A stretch of DNA of 64,000 nucleotides from Nocardia sp. (GCF_025465275.1 NZ_JAODNK010000072.1:1-64000), one strand, 5' to 3'. Numbered from the stretch's first letter, positions 16,451-24,793 are shown. Program-made: numbers and translations. Notes: generated by a model from the sequence alone, not told the origin.

Positions 16451-17152
16451 ATGTCCGGATACCGAAATCCGCAGGGCAGCACCGTGGTCGTGGACCGGGA
16501 AGGTTCGCTGCTGCACGTCACGCTGTCTCGTTCGAGCGATGATCCGCCGCTCTCCGAATCGGCCTGGTCGGCGCAACTCGCCGCAGCAGCGCGACGTGAA
16601 CTCGGCGGCCCGGCCCGCCGGGTCTCGGCCGGTGGGGCTCTCACACGTGACTCCGTTGGTGGTCGGCGGGAGCGCCGCTCGGCGACCTACACCATCGATT
16701 CCGCGTTCACCGTCACCGATCGCGGCGACGAGGTCCACGTGGTGGTGTCCCGCCCGCTCACCGCCGACGGTGCCCGCGCCCTCACCGCACGACTTCCACT
16801 CGACTTCGTGGTGCGCCGCCACGCAGGCGGATGGTGGATCACCCGCGACGAACGCGCGCTGCACAAGCTCACTGCCGGCGCGAAAGTCGTTGTGGCACTG
16901 CCACCGCGCTGTGAGCTGGCCGAGCATTTCGGCCGGGGTGTCCTCGCTGCCACCCGGGTCACCGTCCGCGGATCGATGGTCCCGTTCGTCACCGTCGCGC
17001 ATGCGTGCACGGCGCATACCCCGACCCCGGATCAGATCCTCGCGCACAACGGGGCGCAGGGCGAAACGGTCGAGTCGATCGAGATCACCGATCTGTCCTC
17101 CGGCCACACCCTCGTGTCGTGGGCACCTGAGCCAGCCGATGCCACTGAGTGA
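16451..17152 (+). CDS. hypothetical ICE protein
   Basis: A 233-aa protein without a recognised family. It alternates beta-strand-like stretches (STVVVDREGSLLHVTLSRS; SATYTIDSAFTVTDRGDEVHVVVSRPL) with LTADGARALTARLPLDFVVRRHAGGWWITRDERALHKL and a C-terminal beta-rich part. There is no signal peptide or membrane segment. ATG 16451 follows AAGGAG by about 7 nt. It begins a run of three closely spaced genes after the copy B leader, 470 bp from the previous gene. Probably a conserved accessory protein of this ICE type. Confidence 0.75.
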   Translation: MSGYRNPQGSTVVVDREGSLLHVTLSRSSDDPPLSESAWSAQLAAAARRELGGPARRVSAGGALTRDSVGGRRERRSATYTIDSAFTVTDRGDEVHVVVSRPLTADGARALTARLPLDFVVRRHAGGWWITRDERALHKLTAGAKVVVALPPRCELAEHFGRGVLAATRVTVRGSMVPFVTVAHACTAHTPTPDQILAHNGAQGETVESIEITDLSSGHTLVSWAPEPADATE

Positions 17153-17198
17153 CTCAACCCAAGTGAAACCCACTCCACCAGAAAGGATTCCGTCCACC

Positions 17199-17780
17199 AT
17201 GTCCATCCCTTCCTTCGTCGAGGATACCTACGAGAACTCCTCCGATCTCGGCACCTGCTACAGCATCGAACCCACCGACGAGGCCCCTCTCAGCGGGCGC
17301 GTGTTCGTCGATTTGACCGAACACACCGTGCCCGGCAACAGCGGGTACGAGCGCCGCCCGAAGATCGTGTTCCGGTTCTTCGGGCTCTCGGTGCACGGCC
17401 GCTGGCTGGGGGCACCGGTCAGCACCGCGGCATTCCACCCGAACTGGAGCGATCACCAGCCCGGAACACCGATGCTCAGTTTGGGTGAACCCGGCCATCT
17501 GGTGGTCGAGGTGGGTCGGCTGCTCACCGATCAACCCGCTCACATCCAGCAGGCGGTGGCTCCAGTGCTGACCGCGTTGTCGCTGCGGTTCCTCACCGAC
17601 CTGCGGGTCGCGCAGTATCGGCAGGAGCAAGCTGCGCAGCGATGCGATCGAGCTTCGCGCGCACAGGAATTGGCCGGAATGCGCAAAGACATCGCCCGTC
17701 TGCAGTACCGCCAGGCCCGGGGTGCGGCCGACGCAGCAGACGCGCTGCTGGCCGCTGTGCGCAGCAAGACCGTCTCCTGA
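17199..17780 (+). CDS. hypothetical ICE protein
   Basis: A 193-aa cytoplasmic protein of unknown family. The first two thirds are mixed alpha/beta with RPKIVFRFFGLSVHGRWLGAP. The last 60 residues form a long charged helix rich in Gln, Arg and Ala (RQEQAAQRCDRASRAQELAG), probably a coiled coil. ATG 17199 follows GAAAGGA. The gene begins 46 bp after the previous one. A DNA-binding or scaffolding role is possible but not shown. Confidence 0.75.
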   Translation: MSIPSFVEDTYENSSDLGTCYSIEPTDEAPLSGRVFVDLTEHTVPGNSGYERRPKIVFRFFGLSVHGRWLGAPVSTAAFHPNWSDHQPGTPMLSLGEPGHLVVEVGRLLTDQPAHIQQAVAPVLTALSLRFLTDLRVAQYRQEQAAQRCDRASRAQELAGMRKDIARLQYRQARGAADAADALLAAVRSKTVS

Positions 17781-17863
17781 ACGGTCCAGGTGCCAATTCG
17801 CACCTCGGCAGCCCTCCGCTCTACCCGTGATTGATCCAATCCCTGTGAAAGGAAGCAAGTCTC

Positions 17864-19096
17864 ATGCCTGTAGATAGCTACGTTCGTCATTTGTCGTTGC
17901 AGGATCTGGTGCCTCTGCTGGAGGAGCAGCAGGCCGCCAAGGTCGACGTTGTTGCGTCCGCGTCCTCGATTCGCGCCACCGGCGGGATGGTCGAGTTGTT
18001 CGGGATCGGCCCGGTCGTCGACGAGCGCGGTGTCGCCTGCGTCGATGGCCTCTATCGTCCGACCGGCGCGGCCGACGGGCAGATCGCGGACAAGCTCGGT
18101 ATCCCGGTGCGCTACCTGCGCCGGTTACGCGAGCACGATCGCCTGGACCTGTTCGACGGCAACGTCAACGGGTGGCTGCACGGCCCCACCGGCACCGACC
18201 TGCCCGAACCCGATGACCGGTCGTTTCTGCTGCGCTTGTTCACCCCACCGCGCCCAGATCAACCCGGTGTGCTGCGCGCGATGGTGTCGGATCGGTACGG
18301 GATCATCGACAACCTCGACGTGCTTACCGCAGTGCTCGAGGGCATCCGCGGCGCCGGGGCCGACACCGAGATCCGCGGTTGTGACCTGACCGATTCCAGG
18401 ATGCACTGCAAGGTGTATTCCCCGCAGATGTCGGCGCTGGCACCGCGGTTCCTGGCCAACTATCGCAGCGCGTTCGCCCACCCCGAGCTCGAGGCCGAAC
18501 GTCGCCGTGTCGCAGGCGATCTCGACCGCATTCGGCCCCTCGCCGCCCGCGAAGGCAAAGGATACGAACCCGGCAGCGAACCGGTGGTGTTCGCCGGATT
18601 CCGGTTCAGCAACGACGAAACCGGCCACCACGCCGTCCGGCTGACCCCCGAACTGGTGGTACAGATCTGCGGCAACGGGCTGACCATCCCCCTGTTCGCC
18701 CACACCCACCGCCACGTCGGTGAACGCCTCGACACCGGGACGGTGTCCTGGTCGCAGGACACGTTGCGCAAGAAGCTGGCGGTCATCACCGCCGAAACCC
18801 GTGACCGTGTGGCGGAGTGGTTGTCGCCAGAGTTCTTCGCCGCCCGGGTCGAGGAACTCGAACACGCCGCCGGCGCACCGGTCACCCAACCGGACAAGAC
18901 CCTCGAAACCCTGTCCAAGCGACTGGGTTTCAGCGAGAGCGAACGCGCCGGGATCTTGTCGCATTTCATCGCCGGCGGTCAGCTCACGGCCGCCGGTGTC
19001 GCCAATGCGGTCACCAGCTACTCCCAAACCATTCGCGACGCCGACCGCGCCAATACCCTCGACGATCTCGCCTTCCAGGCCATGAGTCTGGTCTGA
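17864..19096 (+). CDS. DUF932-like phage/plasmid protein
   Basis: A 410-aa protein resembling DUF932/phage-plasmid-like proteins. It has DKLGIPVRYLRRLREHDRLDLFDGNVNGWL in the N-terminal part, where the family has a helical binding region, then RAMVSDRYGIIDNLDVLTAV, and later GFRFSNDETGHHAVRLTPELV with ICGNGLTI, matching the family's conserved centre. The C-terminal 100 residues are helical. ATG 17864 follows GAAAGGAAG. DUF932 proteins are common on plasmids, phages and ICEs; their role is not established, though DNA recombination or replication support is often proposed. Confidence 0.75.
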   Translation: MPVDSYVRHLSLQDLVPLLEEQQAAKVDVVASASSIRATGGMVELFGIGPVVDERGVACVDGLYRPTGAADGQIADKLGIPVRYLRRLREHDRLDLFDGNVNGWLHGPTGTDLPEPDDRSFLLRLFTPPRPDQPGVLRAMVSDRYGIIDNLDVLTAVLEGIRGAGADTEIRGCDLTDSRMHCKVYSPQMSALAPRFLANYRSAFAHPELEAERRRVAGDLDRIRPLAAREGKGYEPGSEPVVFAGFRFSNDETGHHAVRLTPELVVQICGNGLTIPLFAHTHRHVGERLDTGTVSWSQDTLRKKLAVITAETRDRVAEWLSPEFFAARVEELEHAAGAPVTQPDKTLETLSKRLGFSESERAGILSHFIAGGQLTAAGVANAVTSYSQTIRDADRANTLDDLAFQAMSLV

Positions 19097-19235
19097 CATC
19101 AAATGCATTGCCCCGGAACGTAATTCCACTACAGCTAACACACTTCTTGACAGCTTTAACCGATTTCCCCCTGGGCGAGACGTCGCGACTGATTGTCGTG
19201 GATCCCGCCCTTTCTCATATCAGGAGGTTCGTTCC
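19097..19235. other. intergenic region with possible promoter
   Basis: A TTGACA at 19147-19152 could be a -35 element, but no good -10 is visible at the right distance. AGGAGG at 19220-19225 is the ribosome binding site of the next gene. Confidence 0.25.
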
Positions 19236-19445
19236 ATGATCGACACGTTGTCCCGCAAGGACTATGAGCACGAGCGGCATTTCGGATCGGCCGGCCCCGT
19301 CTCGCACCTCGACGCACAAACCATCGCCGCCTGGCGCGCCGGTACACCGCAATGGTTGGGCAAGTACTGGCTGTTTGTCCGCGCCGACGACAGGGTTTGG
19401 TCATTGCACCCGATCAACGTCGCCACCCGCGACAAGAAGCCGTAA
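19236..19445 (+). CDS. small hypothetical protein
   Basis: A 69-aa soluble protein, MIDTLSRKDYEHERHFGSAG at the N-terminus, then helix and strand segments with GKYWLFVRADDRVWSLHPI and a basic tail. ATG 19236 has a perfect AGGAGG about 10 nt upstream. It lies between the DUF932-like and ParB-like genes, with a strong hairpin after it. No family was recognised. Confidence 0.7.
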   Translation: MIDTLSRKDYEHERHFGSAGPVSHLDAQTIAAWRAGTPQWLGKYWLFVRADDRVWSLHPINVATRDKKP

Positions 19446-19530
19446 CACTCACTCCCAATCCTCGTCTTTCACGACGGGAACCTCCTGCCTGACAGCAGGA
19501 TTCGTTGATTCGACCACCCTTTCCGTTTTC

Positions 19531-19568
19531 AGGCGGGTACCGGCCCATTCTCGGGCCGGTACCCGCCT
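19531..19568 (+). promoter_or_regulatory. 16-bp hairpin in the parB-like leader
   Basis: AGGCGGGTACCGGCCC and its exact complement flank a 6-nt loop. It ends 24 nt before the ParB-like start, too close to leave room for a promoter, so it is probably in the 5' leader. It could also terminate the upstream gene. Confidence 0.6.
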
Positions 19569-19592
19569 GTCGCATTTTCGACAGGAGTTTCA

Positions 19593-21296
19593 ATGACCGC
19601 CACGACAATCGACACCGCTCACACCACCGACGACCCCGCACCAGCCGACTCCGGTGATACCCCCAAAGATCTCGGCAGTCCGGTTGCCGCTCAGGCAGCG
19701 TTCCTGCCGCCGACACAGCTGGTCATCGATGAGAACGTGCGCAAGACCTTCGATCTCGACGATCACCCCGAAGTCACGGCATCGATTCGTCAACGCGGGG
19801 TGGAGATTCCGATCATCGCTCACCGAGAATCCGACGGCACCATCACCGTTGTCGACGGCCAGATCCGTGCGCTGATCGCGATCGAGCTCAAGGTGGGCAA
19901 GGTACCGGTCTGGATCACGCCCGCGCCGCAGGCCGACGCGGCCGAACGGGAGATCCGCCGGACCTCGCAGCAGATCTCGGTCAACGATCACCGGATCGCG
20001 CTCACCGACGGTGACCGCGCCGCGGGGATGACCCGGATGTTCGACTTCGGTGCCTCCCTGACGCGCATCAGCGCGGAGATCGGGCAACGACGTGAACAGG
20101 TCAAGCTCGCGGTCGCGGTGGGCCGCAGCAAGACCGCCCGCGACGCCATCGATGCCCACCAACTCGATTTCGAGCAGGCCGCGGTCCTCGCGGTGTACGA
20201 GAACGTCGAGGACACCGACGCGGTCGCGCGCCTGCTCGCCGCACCCCGGTCGATGTTCGCCTATCACGTCCGCCGCATCGTCGTCGAACGCGACGAATCG
20301 CGCGACCGGTTCCGTGAATCGCTGCTCTACGCCACGCAGGGCTTCGGTGTACACAGCACCGACCCCCATGCCGACGACCGGTTCCTCGCCGCCGAATGCC
20401 TGTGCACCAGCGACGGCACCGAGATCAGCGTTGCGCAGATTCACGCCACTCCCATGCTGTGGACGGTCTACTGCCAGCCCACGGACGTCGAAGTACTCAT
20501 CGACCCCGACACCGGGCACGTCGTGGACTCCGACAGCATCGACCCCACCACCAAGGGACAACCGAATGCGATTGCCGCTGAGGGGCTTCGCCACGCCGAC
20601 AGTGTCGAACGCGGGTACCTGTGGGCACCGGAGTACTACCTGCGCACTGACCGGCTCGACGAGTCCGGATTTCGCCAGGCGAGCGACGTTGCCGAGCCGG
20701 CCGCGGACGATGCTCACATCGGCACCGACGCACAGCCCGATCCTGCCGGCACTGCCCATCCCGATATCGAGGCACGCCGCCGCGCAGCGGCCGAACAAGC
20801 AGCAGCGGCCCGGGCTGCAGCGGAAGCGGTGCGTGCCCAGGAGGCGGCGGCGCGTCATCGCCGAGACGAACTCAACAAGCAGGGCCAGGCCGCGCTCGAA
20901 GCACGCCGCGAGTTCCTCACCCGGTTCCTGTCCCGCAAAACGGCTCCGCCGCAGACGGTGTGGCCATTCGTTGCCCAATCACTCACCGAGAAGCCCGATC
21001 TGCTCCTGGGACCCGACGCCGACCGAATCGCTCACGGACTGCTCGGTCTCAAGGGTGGCGCGAGTGCCCTACTGACGAGCATCGAGTCGGCCAAAGCACA
21101 ACGCTGCCAGACAATCATCCTCGCGCTGGTACTGGGCGCCTACGAGGTCCGGACCACCAAGCACGCCTGGCAATACACCGACGGCCTTGTCACTCACTAT
21201 CTGCACTTCCTCGCCAACCACGGCCACGCCCTCACACCCATCGAGCAAGCGGCAGCCGGCGACGTCGATCCCAACACCATCGACATCGACTCCTGA
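19593..21296 (+). CDS. ParB/RepB/Spo0J N-terminal domain protein
   Basis: A 567-aa protein with a ParB-like nuclease/CTPase domain near residues 38-110: DENVRKTFDLDDHPEVTASIRQRGVEIPII (continuous), then TVVDGQIRALIAIEL, corresponding to the family's I-x-x-x-G-x-x-P and V-x-D-G-x-R-R motifs; the second Arg position is Ala here. The middle DRAAGMTRMFDFGASLTRISAEIG and RREQVKLAV form the HTH region. The C-terminal half has an Ala/Arg coiled coil (residues about 400-430) and a helical end. No ParA is adjacent. It may act in partitioning or regulation of the circular ICE. ATG 19593 follows CAGGAG. Confidence 0.85.
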   Translation: MTATTIDTAHTTDDPAPADSGDTPKDLGSPVAAQAAFLPPTQLVIDENVRKTFDLDDHPEVTASIRQRGVEIPIIAHRESDGTITVVDGQIRALIAIELKVGKVPVWITPAPQADAAEREIRRTSQQISVNDHRIALTDGDRAAGMTRMFDFGASLTRISAEIGQRREQVKLAVAVGRSKTARDAIDAHQLDFEQAAVLAVYENVEDTDAVARLLAAPRSMFAYHVRRIVVERDESRDRFRESLLYATQGFGVHSTDPHADDRFLAAECLCTSDGTEISVAQIHATPMLWTVYCQPTDVEVLIDPDTGHVVDSDSIDPTTKGQPNAIAAEGLRHADSVERGYLWAPEYYLRTDRLDESGFRQASDVAEPAADDAHIGTDAQPDPAGTAHPDIEARRRAAAEQAAAARAAAEAVRAQEAAARHRRDELNKQGQAALEARREFLTRFLSRKTAPPQTVWPFVAQSLTEKPDLLLGPDADRIAHGLLGLKGGASALLTSIESAKAQRCQTIILALVLGAYEVRTTKHAWQYTDGLVTHYLHFLANHGHALTPIEQAAAGDVDPNTIDIDS

Positions 21297-21312
21297 ACCT
21301 CCGACCCGCAAT

Positions 21313-21351
21313 GGGCGGGCAGGCTCCCTCGTCTCCGGAGCCTGCCCGCCC
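21313..21351 (+). promoter_or_regulatory. 15-bp hairpin followed by CTTTT
   Basis: GGGCGGGCAGGCTCC pairs perfectly with 21337-21351 across a 9-nt loop, followed by CTTTTC. It starts 17 nt after the ParB-like stop and ends 24 nt before the primase start. It may be an intrinsic terminator of the first or an attenuator of the second. Confidence 0.6.
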
Positions 21352-21375
21352 CTTTTCTCCTGGAAAGGAGTTCCG

Positions 21376-22233
21376 TTGTCCGCGAATCGATTCCTCGACG
21401 CCGCCCTGTCCGCGGCCATGCGGGGCTGGTACGTCTTCCCACTGCAACCCCACTCGAAGGTCCCGGCGATCAAGGACTGGCCGCACCGCGCCACCACCGA
21501 CGAAATCCGCATCAGAGACTTCTGGCCCCACCACTGCAGAAATAACGTCGCCATCGCCACCGGCCCCTCCGGTTTGCACGTCATCGATCTCGACACCCAC
21601 CGCGGCCTCGATGGCCCCGCCGCGCTCTACCAGCTCGCCACCAGAAGCGGCGTCCGAGCAACCCTGCTGACCTATACCGTCGCCACACCGAATGGCCGCC
21701 ACCTCTACTACCGAATGCCCGGTGGGCTGCTCCTGCCCAACACCGCCGCCCTCATCGCACCGGGGATCGATTCGCGCGGACACGGCGGATACGTCGTCGC
21801 CGCCGGCTCACACACCAACGACGGCGACTACCGAGCCCTCACCAACCGCCACCCCCGCGAGTTGCCCCCGTGGATCCTGCAAATGCTCACACCTCCCCCT
21901 TCACCTGCGCCAGCGGCGGAACCTGGTGCGCCACCGGCTCATCCGGACGCGTATCTGCGCGCCATCCTCAGCGCCGAGACCGGCAAGGTCACTGCCGCCG
22001 TTCCCGGCACCCGCAACACCGCCTTGTTCCGGGCGGCGTTCACACTCGGCCGTCTCGTCGCCGGAGGCGCACTCGACCAGCACCACGCGCACGAGGTCCT
22101 CGCTGCCGCCGCGGCAGTGCACATCGGACATCACCAGTTCACTGCCCGGGAGATCGAGCGAACCATCACCAGCGGCTTCACCATCGGCGCGCGCCGACCC
22201 CGGAGCCTCCCCGCGGCGACAACCAACGCTTGA
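21376..22233 (+). CDS. bifunctional DNA primase/polymerase (Prim-Pol) domain protein
   Basis: A 285-aa protein with an archaeo-eukaryotic-type Prim-Pol domain. RGWYVFPLQPHSKVPAIKDW is the family start; VAIATGPSGLHVIDLDTH contains the metal-binding D-x-D; TPNGRHLYYRMP supplies the conserved His; GIDSRGHGGYVVAAGS is the nucleotide-binding G-x-D-x-R-x-x-G-Y-V-V motif. The C-terminal 90 residues resemble the small helical PriCT-type tail. No helicase domain is fused. TTG 21376, 6 nt after AAAGGAG, is the only start with a good ribosome binding site. It probably primes replication of the excised or transferred strand. Confidence 0.9.
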   Translation: MSANRFLDAALSAAMRGWYVFPLQPHSKVPAIKDWPHRATTDEIRIRDFWPHHCRNNVAIATGPSGLHVIDLDTHRGLDGPAALYQLATRSGVRATLLTYTVATPNGRHLYYRMPGGLLLPNTAALIAPGIDSRGHGGYVVAAGSHTNDGDYRALTNRHPRELPPWILQMLTPPPSPAPAAEPGAPPAHPDAYLRAILSAETGKVTAAVPGTRNTALFRAAFTLGRLVAGGALDQHHAHEVLAAAAAVHIGHHQFTAREIERTITSGFTIGARRPRSLPAATTNA

Positions 22234-22289
22234 GCCACCAGCGAACCCGCGCGAAGCCCATCCGCTACCGCATTAGACGAGGAATCAAC

Positions 22290-22511
22290 ATGGGAAAAGG
22301 AACCAGCAAGAGCACCGTGCAACATTTTGACCGATTACCCGACGGCACCGCCGGTTGCTACCAGATGGGATGCACCAATCCGGCGACTCGGTGGATCGAT
22401 ATGGAGCGCTGGGGAATCCGGCGCTGGCTCTCCACCGCCTACTGCGACAGCCACGGCGACTGGGAGCTCCGAGACGGCGATCACCCGCGCCGGGTCAGGC
22501 CCATCATCTAG
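22290..22511 (+). CDS. small Cys-containing hypothetical protein
   Basis: A 73-aa basic protein with CYQMGC and YCDSHGDW, a possible small zinc site of four Cys/His ligands. ATG 22290 is preceded by ACGAGGA. Nothing else is recognisable. It lies between the primase and ssb genes and may belong to the same replication unit. Confidence 0.65.
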   Translation: MGKGTSKSTVQHFDRLPDGTAGCYQMGCTNPATRWIDMERWGIRRWLSTAYCDSHGDWELRDGDHPRRVRPII

Positions 22512-22900
22512 GTCCAGCTTCAGTCCCTCTCCCCATGACTTCTCGCTGAGGCAATAGAGAGGGGAGACGGGCGAGCTGATCATCGGGTGTTTCCCGGAGT
22601 CCCGGCGATCTGCCCCCAGGGGATCAGGGGCGGGCCGGGTACCCGCCGATGAACCTGCGGTGCGGAATAGGGACGAGCCGGCGCTGCGCTCCGGTCGCCG
22701 CAAAAAGCGCGGCGATCCGCATTCCGCACCGCAGAACCCCCGCCGGCCCCTCCGGGGCCCGGCCCACCCCTGATGGCGAAGCCACAGATCGCCAGCCCTC
22801 CGAGACACCACCCGATCACGGATTTCACCGTGATCGAGGTTTCGGAGGGCGCAGCGGTCTGGCTTTCCCTCATCCCTTCGCAATTCAGGAGTGCATTGTC
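22512..22900 (+). promoter_or_regulatory. 390-nt non-coding ssb leader with nested hairpins
   Basis: Contains a 14-bp inverted repeat (22655-22668 with 22721-22734), a GGCCCC-TCC-GGGGCC hairpin near 22745-22758, and a two-level repeat with 9 bp (22795-22803 with 22842-22850) around another 9 bp (22813-22821 with 22828-22836). No gene is seen. The last repeat ends 50 nt before the ssb start. It could be a regulatory leader or a replication origin. Confidence 0.5.
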
Positions 22901-23347
22901 ATGTCTGGAGAAATCATCGTCACCGTGGTCGGCAACCTCACCGCAGACCCCGACCACCGCACATTGCCCAGCGGCCAGGTCGTCGCGAACCTCACCGTCG
23001 CCCAGAACTCCCGCGTCTACGACCGCGCCTCAGGCGAATGGCGCGACGGCGCAGCCGCGTTCATGCGCTGCGTCGTGTGGAACGAGATGGCCGACCACGT
23101 CGCCGCCAGCCTGACCAAGGGCACGCGAGTCATCGCGACCGGGCGGCTGCGCCAGCGCAGCTACGAGGACCGCAACGGCGCCACCCAATGGATCACCGAA
23201 GTCATGATCGACGACATCGCAGCCTCATTGCGCTTCACCGCCGTCGAAGTCCAGACCACGGAGGAGGCCGAGCAGCAGGAGCAACCCGCTCGCCGCGGCA
23301 AGCGCCCCCTCGTGGCCGCGGGAGCCGGGGACCAGCCCGACTTCTGA
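22901..23347 (+). CDS. ssb: single-stranded DNA-binding protein
   Basis: A 148-aa SSB with a complete OB fold: IIVTVVGNLTADPDHRTLPSGQVVANLTVA, then FMRCVVWNEMADHVAASLTKGTRVIATGRLRQRSYED and the strand QWITEVMIDDIAASLRF. The C-terminus is short and ends GDQPDF, a form of the acidic D-D-x-P-F tail that recruits partner proteins. ATG 22901 follows CAGGAG. It probably coats single strands during rolling-circle or conjugative replication of the ICE and is additional to a chromosomal SSB. Confidence 0.93.
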   Translation: MSGEIIVTVVGNLTADPDHRTLPSGQVVANLTVAQNSRVYDRASGEWRDGAAAFMRCVVWNEMADHVAASLTKGTRVIATGRLRQRSYEDRNGATQWITEVMIDDIAASLRFTAVEVQTTEEAEQQEQPARRGKRPLVAAGAGDQPDF

Positions 23348-23357
23348 TCATTCATCA

Positions 23358-23433
23358 GCGGTGCACCCTGCGGGGTGCACCGCCGCTGTTCCCCATCGAG
23401 TCCGCCTCGCCGTTTGTCGGTGGGGCGGACTCG
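23358..23433 (+). promoter_or_regulatory. two tandem hairpins between ssb and the next gene
   Basis: An 11-bp stem (23358-23368 with 23373-23383, loop TGCG) starts 11 nt after the ssb stop, followed by a 10-bp stem (23397-23406 with 23424-23433). The second ends 33 nt before the next start. The first may be a terminator; the second is more likely a leader structure. Confidence 0.55.
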
Positions 23434-23466
23434 GTTTCCTCTCGCATCCGTTCGGAGGTGGCCCCG

Positions 23467-23760
23467 ATGCCCGCCCATGAAACCCACCACCCGTGCCCGC
23501 CAACAGATTCGCTGCCCACTCCAGCCGGTCACCGCGGCCGAGACCTCGACGCATTGCTCCTGCTCGTTGTTGCACTGACTGCATGTCTGCAGGCTGTCCA
23601 ATTTGAGAACCAGGCGCTCGTGTTGCGCGTGCAAGAGCTCACTCTGGCCCGTGACGATCTGCTCGATGCCGCCGACATCCATTCCCTGTGCGCGCACGAG
23701 GAGCGGCTGATCGGACTCGTCCAGTTCTACGACCGGCTCCCTCGCGTCGAACGGTGTTGA
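23467..23760 (+). CDS. small membrane-anchored hypothetical protein
   Basis: A 97-aa protein with a His/Pro-rich N-terminus, one hydrophobic segment LDALLLLVVALTACLQAV (about residues 27-44) and a C-terminal coiled-coil-like helix with QFENQALVLRVQEL. ATG 23467 follows CGGAGG. The function is unknown; such proteins are frequent next to conjugation genes. Confidence 0.65.
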   Translation: MPAHETHHPCPPTDSLPTPAGHRGRDLDALLLLVVALTACLQAVQFENQALVLRVQELTLARDDLLDAADIHSLCAHEERLIGLVQFYDRLPRVERC

Positions 23761-23793
23761 TCGAGCCCAATTCCCCGATCCGGCTATCTACCA

Positions 23794-23830
23794 GCAGGTA
23801 TCGGCGTGCGATGAGTACACCGATACCTGC
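23794..23830 (+). promoter_or_regulatory. 11-bp inverted repeat
   Basis: GCAGGTATCGG and its exact complement at 23820-23830 are separated by 15 nt, 29 nt ahead of the next start codon. Another member of the leader-hairpin series. Confidence 0.5.
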
Positions 23831-23859
23831 CACACCCACTCCGCGGAAGCAGTGGCCTC

Positions 23860-24189
23860 ATGGGCCTGATCTGGCTGGCGGCGGTCGCTGTCCTGGCGGC
23901 GATGGTGCTGTGGTGGGTGTTCCCCATCCTCGCCCGGGTCGTCGGATTCTTTCTCATCGTCGACTCACCGCTCGCGATCGTTATCACCCCGGCGCGCGCT
24001 ATCCCGGGCGAACTGTCCTGGCTGGTGCTCGGTTTTTTGCTCGTCTGGCTTGCCGGGCACTGGGTGTCGGTGGTCAAGCACGGCGTCTGGGATTCCCGTG
24101 TCGCCCTGTGCATCTTCGCGCTGCCGGGCCTGCGCCGTGTCATCCCGCGCTCCGCTCTCGTCCACGTCGAGCGCGACTCCTACCGGTGA
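23860..24189 (+). CDS. small polytopic membrane protein
   Basis: A 109-aa protein with three hydrophobic segments: LIWLAAVAVLAAMVLWWVFP (residues 3-22), VVGFFLIVDSPLAIVI and LSWLVLGFLLVWLAGHWV, followed by a basic cytoplasmic tail. Third-position G/C is very high, confirming the frame. It overlaps antisense the 3' part of the HTH gene at 23965-24528. No family was recognised; an accessory conjugation or entry-exclusion role is possible but unproven. Confidence 0.7.
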   Translation: MGLIWLAAVAVLAAMVLWWVFPILARVVGFFLIVDSPLAIVITPARAIPGELSWLVLGFLLVWLAGHWVSVVKHGVWDSRVALCIFALPGLRRVIPRSALVHVERDSYR

Positions 24190-24528
24190 ACCCGCGCCCG
24201 TGCGCTGCCCACAGCGCAGTAGCTGGCGGACCCGTGACGCGCTCAGACCGGTGATTTCGCACAGTTGGGCTTCGCTCATCCCGCGCGTATGTAGCCGCCC
24301 CAGGGCGGCTCCCGCGCTCGCTTCGGCTTCGGCTTCGCTCTGCCGATAGCGCGCATTCACTGCGGCGATCGCCACTTCCCGCCGCTGCTCTGTCCGTTCC
24401 CATCGGCCGTGCTGCTTGCGGAACTCCGCCAGATCAGCTTCGTTCGCTCGCACCAACTGCACCTGCTCAGCCAGCAGCCGCGTCGTCACCGTCCGCGCCC
24501 ACTGACGCGCTGTCGTCTTGTCTCCCAT
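23965..24528 (-). CDS. HTH DNA-binding protein, 3' end antisense to the membrane gene
   Basis: ATG 24528 begins MGDKTTARQWARTVTTRLLA, followed by a long charged coiled coil (residues 20-70) and an HTH near residues 84-104, MSEAQLCEITGLSASRVRQL. Similar actinobacterial plasmid proteins end soon after the HTH. Here the frame stays open for another 80 residues directly opposite the membrane gene at 23860-24189. That tail has low-complexity charged composition and is probably not a real domain. It lies upstream of and divergent from the relaxase, so control of the relaxase promoter or oriT is plausible. Confidence 0.6.
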   Translation of the reverse strand: MGDKTTARQWARTVTTRLLAEQVQLVRANEADLAEFRKQHGRWERTEQRREVAIAAVNARYRQSEAEAEASAGAALGRLHTRGMSEAQLCEITGLSASRVRQLLRCGQRTGAGSPVGVALDVDESGARDDTAQARQREDAQGDTGIPDAVLDHRHPVPGKPDEQKTEHQPGQFARDSARRGDNDRER

Positions 24529-24589
24529 CGCGCCTCCTCTCCGACCCCCTCCCGGGCGCACGCTCGCATTCGGAGGGCGACGCACTCAG

Positions 24590-24793
24590 GAGTTGAATAC
24601 TTCCATTTCATTTATTCCCATATCCACCTCCCACTTTCCCCTTCATGAACCCTTTCCTCAACCTTCCGAGTTCCGTTCTCCCACTTCCCATATGGGTTCT
24701 ATTCTTCATTCCGTCACACCTCTTGCATTTCCAATGCTACTCACGGGTAATGTCTTTTTTAAGTTTACATTCCGCGCTATTTTCGATGAGGTG
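24590..24793. other. AT-rich region before the relaxase, oriT candidate
   Basis: About 200 bp that are clearly richer in A+T and in CTT/CCC pyrimidine runs than anything nearby, between the divergent HTH gene and the relaxase. It contains the palindrome CCCATATGGG (24687-24696) and repeated CCCACTT(T/C)CC words (around 24633 and 24680). MobF oriT sites commonly lie next to the relaxase gene and are A+T-rich. No nic consensus can be assigned. Confidence 0.45.
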
